Assembly: GCA_016710385.1 (NCBI GenBank)
Contig: JADJVX010000011.1
Coordinates: forward strand, 62,001 to 126,000
Source: Actinomycetales bacterium
Lineage (GTDB): Bacteria; Actinomycetota; Actinomycetes; Actinomycetales; Dermatophilaceae
Length of the DNA stretch: 64,000 nt
Direction: 5' to 3'
Below, one piece after another: positions 25,627 to 34,555 of the stretch (within the stretch, counting starts at the first letter, position 1; each line of letters opens with the position of its first letter). The position numbers were made by a program, and so were the translations under genes. The notes under the pieces are model-generated. The model searched no databases and was not told the origin of the DNA. It saw only the letters and a list, made by a program, of their open reading frames with translations.

Positions 25627-27366
25627 GTGGCACCAGTCGCGTCGTCGACCGGCCCCGCGTCGTCGACCGGCCTCGTGTCGGGCCGCCCGGACCGACCGGC
25701 TCGCCCCTTGACGGTGGCCTGGCAGGATCAGGCCGTCGACGTGGTCGTCGACGAAAACCTCGCGGTCGGGGATGTGCTCGCGCTCGTGCTGCCCCCCGAT
25801 GTCGAGCGGCAGGCAGCGTCAGTCGGCGGTCGGATCGTCCACCTCGATCAGACGGTGGCTCAAGCTCGGATCCGCGCTGGTGCGGTCGTGTGTCCCGCGC
25901 CTGCGGGAGTGCTCCGGCCGGGTCGGCCCGGTGGGGCGCCCGGCCACGGTGGGGTGGGTCGCCAGCCCACTCCGGAGGTCGGTGGGCCGGCCGGGCCGGG
26001 AGCTCGCGGGCACGGCATACCCGACGGTGTTCCGGCCGCAGCGCCCGCACCAGGCAACGTCGCCCGGGAGGCGGGTGCGGCGCCGGCCACGTTGGGCCAG
26101 ACCTCGGCCCCGGGCAGTGGATCGAGCCGGGCCGCGATGGCCGTCCCGATCAGCTCGATGCCCGGCCGGGTGGCGCACGCCCCTGTGGCAGCGGATTCAC
26201 GTGCCGCAGAGGCGTATTCGGGACCCATGTCGGTCCGGTCAGATGCGCCAGCGGGTATGCCGGCCGGTCGCCTCCGCGTGGTGCATGGGGCTGCGGCTGG
26301 GTTCGCGGTAGTTCTGGGCACCCTTGCTGCGGTGACGGCGCTGCTCAGCCGCAGCACTCCGTCGGCCTCCATCGTCGCCACCTCCTCCTTCGCGGCCCAG
26401 TGGGCGCTCGCCACAGGCGCCGGCCTGGTCCTCGCCGGCGCCGTGCTTGCCCAGGCGCGCCGCCGTGGCGGCGTGCTGCGCCACCTCGTGCCCTCCCTCG
26501 GTGCAGCGGGCGGCGCTGTCGCCGCCGCTTCGCTCTCCCCCCTGGACCATGTCGCCCTCATCGGGGCGGCCGCCGGGGCGGCGTTCGTCGCGATGTCCGG
26601 TCATCCCGGCACCGGCCCGGACCGGAAAGTGCCGTGGGTGTGGACGGCATACAGCACCGTCGTGGGCGCCCTGGCGCTGGGCGGACTCGCGGCCGGAGCC
26701 GGGCTGGTGCCGGTGGCCCTGGTGCTGCTCGGGCTGCTCACTGTGCTCCCGCGGGTGCTGCCCAGTTGGGTCATCGACGTCGAGGACGCAGCCCTCATCG
26801 ACATCGACCGGTTGTCGGTCACGAGTTGGTCACCCCGCGAACGCCGCGGGCAGTCGGGCCTGTGGCGGGTGACTCAACGCGACGTCGACGACCTCGTCGA
26901 AGAAGCGCGCGCCACCCAGACGGCCGCGCTCGTCGGGTTGGTCATGCTCAGCACGGTGGCCTGCCTCGGCCTCGGCCCGGGCCTCCGGCAGAGCGCCGAC
27001 GGGCCGAACCTCCCGATCGCGTTGACAGTTGTGGCCGCCGCGGTCGCGCCGCTGTTCAGTGCCCGGGTCTATCGCGCCCGGATCGACCGCATCCTCGTGC
27101 GCGCCGCCGCGGCGCCGCCGGCCCTGGCCCTGGTGTCGGCGATAGTGCCCGGTATGCCGTCTGGCACGGCATACCTGGTGGCAGGGGCTGCCGTTTCCCT
27201 GGGGGTCGCCTTGGGTCTGCTGGCGGCAGCGGTGGCACAGGGTTACCGGTCCCTCAGCGCCGGGCGGGCAGCCGATGCGCTCGAAGGCGTGGCGCTTGTG
27301 GCCGTCCTGCCGTTGGCGTTGTGGGCCGCCGGCGTCCTTGAGTGGGCGCGCGGGCTGCTCGTCTGA
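25627..27366 (+). CDS. EccD-like integral membrane protein of the ESX locus
   Basis: This 579-residue protein has a short N-terminal beta-rich domain (about 28-85, PLTVAWQDQAVDVVVDENLAVGDVLALVLP) that resembles the ubiquitin-like head of EccD. A long disordered Gly/Pro/Ala linker (about 90-210) and about nine to eleven hydrophobic segments follow from about 222 to the end. A hydrophilic loop (IDIDRLSVTSWSPRERRGQSG..DVDDLVEEARATQ) splits the membrane part at about 385-440. It is divergent from eccC and separate from the clear eccD at 30498, so the locus has two EccD-type membrane proteins. The assignment rests on layout and context. GTG 25627 is supported by a strong ribosome site. Confidence 0.65.
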   Translation: MAPVASSTGPASSTGLVSGRPDRPARPLTVAWQDQAVDVVVDENLAVGDVLALVLPPDVERQAASVGGRIVHLDQTVAQARIRAGAVVCPAPAGVLRPGRPGGAPGHGGVGRQPTPEVGGPAGPGARGHGIPDGVPAAAPAPGNVAREAGAAPATLGQTSAPGSGSSRAAMAVPISSMPGRVAHAPVAADSRAAEAYSGPMSVRSDAPAGMPAGRLRVVHGAAAGFAVVLGTLAAVTALLSRSTPSASIVATSSFAAQWALATGAGLVLAGAVLAQARRRGGVLRHLVPSLGAAGGAVAAASLSPLDHVALIGAAAGAAFVAMSGHPGTGPDRKVPWVWTAYSTVVGALALGGLAAGAGLVPVALVLLGLLTVLPRVLPSWVIDVEDAALIDIDRLSVTSWSPRERRGQSGLWRVTQRDVDDLVEEARATQTAALVGLVMLSTVACLGLGPGLRQSADGPNLPIALTVVAAAVAPLFSARVYRARIDRILVRAAAAPPALALVSAIVPGMPSGTAYLVAGAAVSLGVALGLLAAAVAQGYRSLSAGRAADALEGVALVAVLPLALWAAGVLEWARGLLV

Positions 27367-27452
27367 GGCACCCTCCGGCCGAGTTCGATCGGGTGATCTG
27401 AGTACCTGAACTCATTTCTGCGTTCCACGCCCGGGTTTAGCGGCTGTGGCCC

Positions 27453-27480
27453 TTGCCACCGGAATATCACCGGGTATTGT
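27453..27480 (+). promoter_or_regulatory. Possible promoter of the WXG100 genes
   Basis: TTGCCA (27453-27458) is followed after 16 bp by TATTGT (27475-27480), about 115 bp before the first WXG100 start. The 234-bp gap here is the largest within the ESX locus. Confidence 0.35.
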
Positions 27481-27600
27481 CGAGCCCGGAGCAGGGGAAC
27501 GCAGGGGTCTGTAAAACCCCCCGTGTCTCCTCGGCCACCGGCGCCGCACGGCGCGACACGACACGCCCCGGCTCGGGGCCACCCACACGAGGAGGGGTCG

Positions 27601-27924
27601 ATGGCCGACATCACCACCCAGCAACGGATCGGCGCCCAGCGCGATGCCGCTCAGAAGGTGCTCACCAAGAAGGACGAGTTCAACAACCTCATCCGTCAGG
27701 TCCGGGAGGCCAACAACGGCCTGCGCGGCGGGTACGAAGGTGGGGCGGCGACCGGGCTGACCAATCTGGTCGAAAACTGGGCCGAGGACGCTGCCCGTTT
27801 GGTCAGCGAGTTCGAGAGCTTCGCGCAGCGCCTGGTCGACACCGACGCCAACACCGCGGCATCGCAGGACGAGCAGACGGCCACCTTCGCGCGGGCCGCG
27901 CGTCAAATCCGCACGAGCATCTGA
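27601..27924 (+). CDS. WXG100-family (Esx-like) protein 1
   Basis: This 107-residue all-helical protein lacks a signal peptide. Two long helices flank a turn at LRGGYEGGAATGL (about 41-53), the position of the Trp-X-Gly turn, with Tyr replacing Trp. Length, helix-turn-helix design and a second small helical protein 13 bp downstream fit an EsxA/EsxB-type pair secreted as a heterodimer. A GAGGAGG-type ribosome site precedes ATG 27601. High expression would be expected. Confidence 0.8.
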   Translation: MADITTQQRIGAQRDAAQKVLTKKDEFNNLIRQVREANNGLRGGYEGGAATGLTNLVENWAEDAARLVSEFESFAQRLVDTDANTAASQDEQTATFARAARQIRTSI

Positions 27925-27937
27925 GGGAGACACGATC

Positions 27938-28240
27938 ATGGCAGACATGGGAACCACGATTGTCAGTGTCGGTCGCCTGCAGGCGATGGCCGACAACGTC
28001 AAGAGCATCAGCGGTCGCATCACCGAGAGCGCCGACCAGATGACCTCCGAGCTGCAGCGCACGCTGGCCGAGTGGGGCGAGGGCACCGAGTCCCGGGCCG
28101 CCTTCAACGCCTTCAAGGCGAGGGTCGACCGGTGCATCGCCGAGATGAACGAAGCCCTGGCCCTGATGCCGGGTGCCGTCGCCGAGTCCGCGGCCCACGC
28201 AGGTCACACCGAGCAGCGCAACACCGCGCTATTCCGCTGA
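27938..28240 (+). CDS. WXG100-family (Esx-like) protein 2
   Basis: This 100-residue helical protein is 13 bp after its likely partner. Helix 1 (about 8-40) precedes the turn LAEWGEGTESRAAF (about 43-56), where the W-G-E-G arrangement is a variant WXG turn. Helix 2 (about 52-75) and a short tail complete it. Probably forms a dimer with the preceding protein and is exported by EccC. No clear C-terminal YxxxD/E signal is visible in either. Confidence 0.8.
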   Translation: MADMGTTIVSVGRLQAMADNVKSISGRITESADQMTSELQRTLAEWGEGTESRAAFNAFKARVDRCIAEMNEALALMPGAVAESAAHAGHTEQRNTALFR

Positions 28241-28277
28241 GAGTGGTCCACCGCTTCGACACATGGTGAGGCGGCGC

Positions 28278-28307
28278 GCAACGGCATACCTGGAGGGGTG
28301 CCGTTGC
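28278..28307 (+). terminator. Hairpin after the esx pair
   Basis: The 9-bp stem GCAACGGCA / TGCCGTTGC encloses a 12-base loop, 38 bp after the second WXG100 stop. It could partly end transcription, giving more esx pair mRNA than downstream secretion genes. The left arm carries a CGGCATAC motif. Confidence 0.45.
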
Positions 28308-28374
28308 CGCGTCGTCTCGGCGTGAGCTACGCCGCCGGGTGCTGGGATTGCACGTCGGCAGGGAAGGAGGGGCC

Positions 28375-28806
28375 ATGGCCGAGATCGATGTCGACCTCGA
28401 CGCCCTGAAGAGCGCGGTCAGGTCAAGTTTGGCCGCCACGATGGTGCAGATGGGACAGGTGCGCAGGGCATTCGACCCGCTGCACTATCTCAAAGGGTCA
28501 GGAATGTGCGGCCCCTCGCCGGCGGGGCAGGTCTTCAATACGCACTTCGACGGCACGTCTGCGGCCATTTTGACGATCCTCACGGAGTTGGAGGATTCGG
28601 TCCACGCGCTCCACGAGGCCATGAGCACAGCCTCGGCCAACATCGGCGCCCTGGAGGAAGCCTCGACGGTCGGCTATCTCCAGGCCGTCAAGAACCATGC
28701 CAACGCCGCCAACAACACCTTCGCCGCGCCGGTCACCGTCGCAGCCCCCGGGGCTGTGCCCGACACCACGGCAGCAGGAGCGCCGGGCGAGGGAGGTGCA
28801 CCGTGA
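28375..28806 (+). CDS. Unknown small helical protein of the ESX locus
   Basis: This 143-residue protein has no signal peptide. It begins AEIDVDLDALKSAVRSSLAATMVQMGQ and includes a Cys-containing loop (KGSGMCGPSPAGQVFNTHFDG, about 46-65). Two helices follow (about 68-110), then a Pro/Ala/Gly-rich tail. A strong AAGGAGG site supports ATG 28375. Its stop overlaps the next start (GTGA). Position and size suggest a chaperone-like partner or secreted substrate of the system, paired with the following gene. No family is recognised. Confidence 0.7.
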   Translation: MAEIDVDLDALKSAVRSSLAATMVQMGQVRRAFDPLHYLKGSGMCGPSPAGQVFNTHFDGTSAAILTILTELEDSVHALHEAMSTASANIGALEEASTVGYLQAVKNHANAANNTFAAPVTVAAPGAVPDTTAAGAPGEGGAP

Positions 28807-30443
28807 GCGCCGGACCCAACGAGCGGCGCCTGACCGACGCCTGTTTCCAGGCGAACGCCAACGAGATCGCCGAGGCGACCTTGACAGTGCGCACGGGCCG
28901 CAATGAGCTGGCGCTCCTGGGCGACCGGATCCAGGATCTCCTGCCCACCCTGCAACGGCTCTGGCGCGACGATGCCGGCGACTTGGCTCATCAGGCAACC
29001 ACCACTCTGGTCACGGCGATCAAGGACAAGTACGACCGACTGCAGAAGGCGGTGACCAGTCTCGACGTCGTGCTCGAGGCAGTCGGCGCCGCACGGCAGC
29101 AGGTGGTCAACGCGCCCAGGGTGCCGTCGGCACCGTCAGGTCCGGCACCCACGCTCGAGGCCAGCACGTCGGCCACCGATTTCGTCGAGGACCTGCGCCT
29201 GTACTCCCTTGCGGTCCACGCCCACAATGCTGCGGTCGAGGCGCGTGAGGCGGTTATGGCCGCTGCGTATCGCGATTTCCAGACCACTGTGCTCCAGGCC
29301 GCGGATACCTTGGCTACCAGCCTGGGCCTGCCGATTGTCGAGGTGCCCGGGGAATCCGGAAGCTCGACCGGCGGGACGCCAGGCACGGTGACGTCGGGGT
29401 CGGCGCAGCCGCCGGCCCTGCCCCCTGTGGTGCATCAGCCGACGATCACGCCGCCCGGCGTGGTGACGCCACCGCAGACCTATCCGCCTGTCATCGGCCC
29501 ACCTCCGGCGATCCATCCCCCCTACGTGCCAGTGGATCCGCCCGTCACGGTGCACCCACCGACCGGCCAGCCGGTGGATCCGCCGACGCCGCCGAACTGG
29601 CCGACCGTCCCACCGATCGACCCGCCGACCAGTGGTCTGCCGGGTGTGCCCTCGATGCCGCCCCCTGTGGCAACACAACCGGGTGGCGGGGGCATCAACA
29701 CTGGCCTGGTCGTCGGCGGCGCCTTGGGCGTCGTCGGGGGTGCGGGCGCGATCATCGGCCTGCGCAACCTCGCCGGTGGGTCGGCTGGGAATGCCATCGC
29801 CAACGCTGCGGGTCGGTTCGGCGCGGCAGTGCGTGGTGGTGGCGCGAGTCCCGCGGGAGGCGCTGTGCGCGGAGGCTCCGGAATCCAGGGTGGCGCGGCC
29901 CGTTCGACGACCAGCGGCGGGCGTCCTTCTACGACCAGCGGCGCGGCCCGTTCGACGACCAGCGGCGGGCGTCCTTCGACGGCCACCGGTCGCGGTGGCG
30001 CGACCGCAAGCAGGCCCGGCGTCACCGGGAGGTCCGGCGCCACCGGCGGTGCCACCGGCGGTGCCACCGGCGGTGCCACCGCGAAGGGTGGTGCCTCCGG
30101 GAAGGCCGGCACGGCAGGCTCGGCCGGTCGGACCAGCAGCGCAGCTGGCAGATCGGGTGCAGTCGGCAGACCCGGGGCCGCAGGTGCGGCCGGTCGCGCC
30201 GCAGGAGCTCTCGGATCAGGCAAAGCGTCCAAAGGCTCGGCGCCGGGTGCCGGAGCCGGGTCACGCGCCGGCGGCCCGGGTGGACGAGGTGGCGCGGCAG
30301 GTGGTCGCGTGGCCGGAGCCCTCGGAGCCCGCAGTGATGGACGACGTCGCCCCGAGGACGAGCGGGATCACGATGCCTTGACCTGGACGACCGAGGACGA
30401 GTGGCTCGACGAGGCCGATCCCGGCCGAGGAGTCGTGGGCTAG
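28803..30443 (+). CDS. Probable large ESX substrate: helical head, proline-rich and Gly/Ala-rich tail
   Basis: This 546-residue protein has a helical N-terminal domain (about 5-185) with an LWRDDAGDL turn at about 50 that could mimic a WXG turn. A proline-rich segment (about 200-295) is followed by a Gly/Ala hydrophobic stretch (GLVVGGALGVVGGAGAIIGL, about 300-320). A low-complexity Gly/Ala/Arg/Ser region (about 330-515) and an acidic end TEDEWLDEADPGRGVVG complete it. This layout recalls PPE-like and other long ESX substrates. Its start overlaps the upstream stop. Internal DNA repeats lie at 29893-29988 and 30040-30080. Confidence 0.7.
   Translation: MSAGPNERRLTDACFQANANEIAEATLTVRTGRNELALLGDRIQDLLPTLQRLWRDDAGDLAHQATTTLVTAIKDKYDRLQKAVTSLDVVLEAVGAARQQVVNAPRVPSAPSGPAPTLEASTSATDFVEDLRLYSLAVHAHNAAVEAREAVMAAAYRDFQTTVLQAADTLATSLGLPIVEVPGESGSSTGGTPGTVTSGSAQPPALPPVVHQPTITPPGVVTPPQTYPPVIGPPPAIHPPYVPVDPPVTVHPPTGQPVDPPTPPNWPTVPPIDPPTSGLPGVPSMPPPVATQPGGGGINTGLVVGGALGVVGGAGAIIGLRNLAGGSAGNAIANAAGRFGAAVRGGGASPAGGAVRGGSGIQGGAARSTTSGGRPSTTSGAARSTTSGGRPSTATGRGGATASRPGVTGRSGATGGATGGATGGATAKGGASGKAGTAGSAGRTSSAAGRSGAVGRPGAAGAAGRAAGALGSGKASKGSAPGAGAGSRAGGPGGRGGAAGGRVAGALGARSDGRRRPEDERDHDALTWTTEDEWLDEADPGRGVVG
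29893..29988 (+). repeat. 48-bp tandem duplication inside the large ESX substrate gene
   Basis: Two head-to-tail 48-bp copies, beginning GGCGCGGCCCGTTCGACGAC, encode GAARSTTSGGRPS-type repeats. The length is a multiple of three, so the frame is kept. Confidence 0.8.
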
Positions 30444-30497
30444 AGTCCACACCGAGTTCCACGGAGTCCACGGGAGCCGTCGCTAGGGGAGGTCAAC

Positions 30498-31856
30498 GTG
30501 CCGGGCAGGTCGACGACGGCATCGGATATTGGCGATGTCGTCAGGGTCACTGTGGCCAACGGCGAGCGGGTCACCGACCTCGTGCTCCCGTCGCGGCTCC
30601 CGGTCGCCGAGATCTTGCCGGAGGTGGCTGCGCTCTGCGGCGCACTGGACGCCTATGAAGCCCACGGTGGATACGCACTCCTGCACGGCGACGGGCGACG
30701 TCTCGAGCTCGATGCGAGCTTCGTGGCTCAAGGTGTCGCCGACGGCAGCCTGCTGACCCTCGTCAACGGCATCGACCTGATCTCACCCAAGGTCTACGAC
30801 GATGTCGTCGAAGCCGTCGCTGACGCCGTCGACGTCACCGGAGCGCCATGGACCGCTGCCGCTGCCCGGACGACCACGGTCCTGGTCAGCGCGATTCTGT
30901 TGGCTCTCGGTGCGCTCGTGCTGTTCCTACAGCAAGGCGGCCCTGCTGTGAGTGCCGTGGCCGGAGTCGCCGCTGTGCTGCTCCTGATCGCCGGAGCGGT
31001 TTTCGCTCGAGGCCGTCGCGACACCCTCGTCGCCGTCGTCGTCCTGGCCGGCGCACCGGCATACGGGGCAGTGAGCGCGTATGCCGCGCTGCCGGGTGAG
31101 CCGCTCACCGTGCCGCTCGTGGGGGCCGGCCTCGTGATGGCCCTCTTGGGCGCGGTGGCGACCTTCGTCCTGCCGACCCGAGGCTGGACCTTTCTTACGG
31201 CCGTCGTGCTCGGAGCCGTGGGCGCCACCGTCGGCGGCGTGCTGTCACTGACCCGGATCGACCCGCCCAAAGCGATCGCGGTCGTCCTCGTCGTCGCGGT
31301 CATCCTGGCCAGCCTCATTCCGTGGTTTGCGATGTCCAGCGCCCGGGCGATCCCCGATCCGATGACCGCCGAGGCCGACATCGAGGCCCCGCCCGACCCC
31401 ATCGACCCGGTCGCGGTGCAGCGCTCGGTGCGGGCCGCGGGGGAGGTCAGCCTGGGCTTGTCCCTGGCCATGGCGGTGCTGCTCACCGTCACCGCACCTG
31501 TCGTCGTGCGGTTGGGCTGGCCAGGGCTGGCCCTGGTCTGGGCTGCCGGGCTGACCCAGGCGATGCGCACCCGGCAGGCCTTGCTTGCGCGCGACGTCGT
31601 CGTGGGGCTCGCGGGAGCCACCGCTGGGCTGGTGTCCGGCACGGTCGCCGCTGTCCTGGCCCATCCACAGTGGGGCGGCCCACTCGGTGCACTCATCGCC
31701 GTCCTGTCCGTCGCAGTGCTTGCCGGTCTGGCCGCGCCTGGACGCGGTTCGGTGCGCTGGCGCCGGTTGTTGGACGTCTGCGAAGGCGTGGCTCTGTTCC
31801 TGCTCGTCCCGCTGCTCGTGCTGGCACTCGGGCTGCTGGGGTCGGTCCGGACCTGA
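30498..31856 (+). CDS. eccD: Type VII secretion integral membrane protein EccD
   Basis: EccD forms the main channel-like membrane part of ESX machines. This 452-residue protein has the ubiquitin-like head (about 10-95): VRVTVANGERVTDLVLPSRLPVAEILPEV and YALLHGDGRRLELDASFVAQGVADGSLLTLV. About eleven hydrophobic segments follow from 120 to 450. A hydrophilic loop (about 275-315) splits them. GTG 30498 follows GGGGAGGTC. eccB starts 2 bp after its stop, so eccD-eccB-mycP form one operon. Confidence 0.9.
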   Translation: MPGRSTTASDIGDVVRVTVANGERVTDLVLPSRLPVAEILPEVAALCGALDAYEAHGGYALLHGDGRRLELDASFVAQGVADGSLLTLVNGIDLISPKVYDDVVEAVADAVDVTGAPWTAAAARTTTVLVSAILLALGALVLFLQQGGPAVSAVAGVAAVLLLIAGAVFARGRRDTLVAVVVLAGAPAYGAVSAYAALPGEPLTVPLVGAGLVMALLGAVATFVLPTRGWTFLTAVVLGAVGATVGGVLSLTRIDPPKAIAVVLVVAVILASLIPWFAMSSARAIPDPMTAEADIEAPPDPIDPVAVQRSVRAAGEVSLGLSLAMAVLLTVTAPVVVRLGWPGLALVWAAGLTQAMRTRQALLARDVVVGLAGATAGLVSGTVAAVLAHPQWGGPLGALIAVLSVAVLAGLAAPGRGSVRWRRLLDVCEGVALFLLVPLLVLALGLLGSVRT

Positions 31857-31858
31857 GC

Positions 31859-33229
31859 ATGGCCAGCAAACGCGATCTCGTCGAGGCACACGGCTACACC
31901 AAGCGGCGTCTGGTGTCGGCGTTCGTCTCCGGTGCTCCAGCGGGCCGCGACGTCGAGAGCGTCTCGCGGGTGCGTCCGGTCATCGCCGGATTGGCTGCAT
32001 CGGCGCTGCTGCTCGGGGGCACCGCGATCGCGGGGATGCTCGCGGCGCCGCTCGCCCCGGGCTGGGAAGACGCCCACGTCATCATCGGCAAGCAATCCGC
32101 GGCCCGCTATGTCTCCGAGAAGGGCACCCTGTATCCGGTGCTCAATGCCACCTCGGCCCGGCTCATGCTCCCGTCCACCGCGGGCTATCCCATCGTCGTC
32201 GTCGACGACAACCTCCTGGGCGACATCCCCCGAGGGGCGGCGCGCGGCATCCTCGGCGCTCCGGACGACCTCCCGACCACGCCCAACCTGCTGCAGACCG
32301 GCTGGGTGTCGTGTCTGGTCTCCGGTCGCACAGTCACCACATTGCGCAGCACAGCCGTCCCTGCCGCCCCCGACACCGACGCGCCGATCGGCCAATTCGT
32401 CACCAGCGGCGGGTCCACGTGGCTCATCGCCGGGGATTACCGCTATCCGGTGCCGGCCGACAAAGTGGGAGCTCTGCGCCGCGACCTGCACCTCGACGGC
32501 ATCGACGTCCCCGACGTGCCCGGGGTCTGGCTCGACGTCGTGAACCTCGGTCGCCCGCTCACCCTCGCCGTCGCCGGCCAGGGCACCCCCCTTCCCCCCG
32601 CCATGACGATGGGCGGCAAGATCACCCGGGTCGGTCAGGTGATCAAGGACGCGTCCAACGCGGGGGCGTTGTCACTGGTCCTCGCCAGTGGCACCGTGCC
32701 GCTCACCGAGTTCGCCGCCGCGGTCTATCGCTCGACCAGCTCCCCGGAGCTCGCCGAAGCGGTGACCGTGAAGTCGGCCGACATCGCCACCGTCCCGGCC
32801 GGACCATCCCGGGCCACCGTCTACCCCGACTCATGGCCGGAACGCCTGCCCACGGCGGCCAAAGGCACCGTCTGCGTCCTGCTGCAGACCCAGGGTCCGG
32901 ACAAGCCGGCCCGCACCCGGGTCATCGTCCTGGCGGCCGAGTCACCGCGCGTCACCGCCTCCGCCGGAGCCACCGTGGAGCCCGGCAAGGGTGCGCTCGT
33001 CCGGGCCTCGTCGACGGGCTCGCCGCTCGGCCCGGTCTTCATCATCGACCAATCCGGACGCAAGTTCGCGATCACCGACCCCAGCGACGAAACCCTGGCC
33101 CGGCTCGGGTATGCCGGGCTGCGGCCGGCCGTTGTCCCCGCACCGTGGTTGCTCGTCTTCCCCTCCGGTCCGGCGTTGAACGAACAGGCGGCGCTTGCGG
33201 CACCCACCGCCGGAGGCGGCGGACCATGA
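31859..33229 (+). CDS. eccB: Type VII secretion protein EccB
   Basis: EccB anchors the ESX complex and extends into the envelope. This 456-residue protein starts with the family signature ASKRDLVEAHGYTKRRLVSAFVSG. One membrane helix (about 40-62, VIAGLAASALLLGGTAIAGML) and a large extracytoplasmic region with repeat domains follow. GDIPRGAARGILGAPDDLP, YPVPADKVGALRRDLHLDG and FIIDQSGRKFAITDP are typical family segments. Two cysteines (WVSCLVSG, TVCVLLQ) could form a disulphide. Its stop overlaps the mycosin ATG. Confidence 0.93.
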   Translation: MASKRDLVEAHGYTKRRLVSAFVSGAPAGRDVESVSRVRPVIAGLAASALLLGGTAIAGMLAAPLAPGWEDAHVIIGKQSAARYVSEKGTLYPVLNATSARLMLPSTAGYPIVVVDDNLLGDIPRGAARGILGAPDDLPTTPNLLQTGWVSCLVSGRTVTTLRSTAVPAAPDTDAPIGQFVTSGGSTWLIAGDYRYPVPADKVGALRRDLHLDGIDVPDVPGVWLDVVNLGRPLTLAVAGQGTPLPPAMTMGGKITRVGQVIKDASNAGALSLVLASGTVPLTEFAAAVYRSTSSPELAEAVTVKSADIATVPAGPSRATVYPDSWPERLPTAAKGTVCVLLQTQGPDKPARTRVIVLAAESPRVTASAGATVEPGKGALVRASSTGSPLGPVFIIDQSGRKFAITDPSDETLARLGYAGLRPAVVPAPWLLVFPSGPALNEQAALAAPTAGGGGP

Positions 33230-34551
33230 CCCGTGCCGCACACCGAGCCGCGAGCGCTGGGCGGCTGGGAGGGCGGGTGCGACGGCATACCTCGCTGGGG
33301 TGTGCCCGGCCATTGCGTGCCGGAATCGCTGCGGCGCTCGGCGCGGCGACGCTGCTCGCACCGGTCCTCCCGGGCCCGGCCGCCTCCGCGGCCGAACAGT
33401 GCGGTCAACGCACGAGCACGGTGCTGCTGCCCGAGACGTCCTATCCGCTGGTCGCCTATGGCGCCGACCACCTCGCCGGCCTCGGTGTCACGGGGGCCGG
33501 CGTCACCGTGGCTGTCGTGAGTTCGGGCGTCACCGCGGCCAATCCGCACTTCCGCTCGGCGTCCGGCGATGTCGTGCTGCCCGGCACCACGCTGCTGTCG
33601 CCCACCGATCAGTCCACAGCTCAGTATGTCGACGCCACGGGCCACACCGACCTGCTCGAACTCGGCACGGCCGCAGCCGGACTCGTCGCCGCCCGCCGAC
33701 TTGAGGGGTCGGGGGTCATGGGCCTGGCACCGGGTGCCACGATCCTGCCGGTCCAGGCCTATGGGGTGCTGCCCACCGATGAGGCCCGGCAGGCGCCGCT
33801 TGTCCCGACACCCGCGCGGCTCGCCGCCGGCATTCGGTATGCCGTGCAGCACGGCGCGCGGATCGTCCTGGTCCCGCTGAGCATCCCCACCGGGTCGGCG
33901 GACCTCGAAGCCGCGGTAACCGAGGCGACCCAGGCCGGCTCGCTCGTCGTGGCCGGTGCCGGGGAACGCACCGCGACCGGTGGCGGGTCAGACGGCGCCC
34001 GCTACCCCGCGGCATACCCTGCGGCTCTGGCCGTGAGCGCCGTCTCGCAGCGCGGTGTCCCCGTGGCGACGACGATGCGCGCCCCCTACCTCGGGGTGGC
34101 AGCACCCGGCGAGGCCCTCAACACCACCGTCGGGGCGTTCGGCGACTGTCTCGTCGGCCAGACCCCCACAGCGGGGTATGCCGCAGCCCTCACCGCCGCG
34201 ACGGCCGCCTTGGTGGCGCAACGGTTCCCCGACGAGGGGCCACAGCTCTGGAAATACCGCATCGAGGCCTCGGCGATCCGGCCCGACTCCGATCGGCGCG
34301 ACCCGGCCCTCGGTTGGGGGTTGCTCTCGCCCTACGACGCCCTGACGCTCACTCGCGGAGGGGATCGGCCCGGACCAGATGCGCCGGGCAATGTGCGCAC
34401 CGTCGTGCCGGCGGCCATCGCCGCCGCCAGTCCCATCGCGGTCGCTGCCGATCCGCTCGAGGACAGTCGGCGGCTCGGCCTGTGGCTGGGGGGCATCGCG
34501 CTGGCCGGTGCGCTGGCGTTGCGCATGATCCGCTCGCTGCGGGCACGATAG
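33226..34551 (+). CDS. mycP: Mycosin-like subtilase MycP, catalytic residues apparently lost
   Basis: This 441-residue protein has a signal peptide (cleavage near ASAAEQ, about 56), the S8 subtilase core and a C-terminal membrane helix (about 415-435), like mycosins. The four catalytic positions appear changed. The VAVxD(T/S)G Asp is Ser99 (VAVVSSGV). The HGT His is Leu146 (LELGTAAAG). The oxyanion Asn is Pro218 (VPLSI). The GTS Ser is Gly317 (PTAGYAAALTA). Flanking hydrophobic patterns align well, so misreading is unlikely. MycP is also needed structurally in mycobacterial ESX complexes, so a protease-dead scaffold is plausible. ATGA overlap with eccB. Confidence 0.85.
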   Translation: MTRAAHRAASAGRLGGRVRRHTSLGCARPLRAGIAAALGAATLLAPVLPGPAASAAEQCGQRTSTVLLPETSYPLVAYGADHLAGLGVTGAGVTVAVVSSGVTAANPHFRSASGDVVLPGTTLLSPTDQSTAQYVDATGHTDLLELGTAAAGLVAARRLEGSGVMGLAPGATILPVQAYGVLPTDEARQAPLVPTPARLAAGIRYAVQHGARIVLVPLSIPTGSADLEAAVTEATQAGSLVVAGAGERTATGGGSDGARYPAAYPAALAVSAVSQRGVPVATTMRAPYLGVAAPGEALNTTVGAFGDCLVGQTPTAGYAAALTAATAALVAQRFPDEGPQLWKYRIEASAIRPDSDRRDPALGWGLLSPYDALTLTRGGDRPGPDAPGNVRTVVPAAIAAASPIAVAADPLEDSRRLGLWLGGIALAGALALRMIRSLRAR

Positions 34552-34555
34552 GGAC

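Noticed and set aside
30794..32491. A 565-residue minus-strand frame over eccD and eccB
   Set aside because: It is antisense to two clear ESX genes; the Thr/Ala/Pro/Arg-rich product is a shadow.
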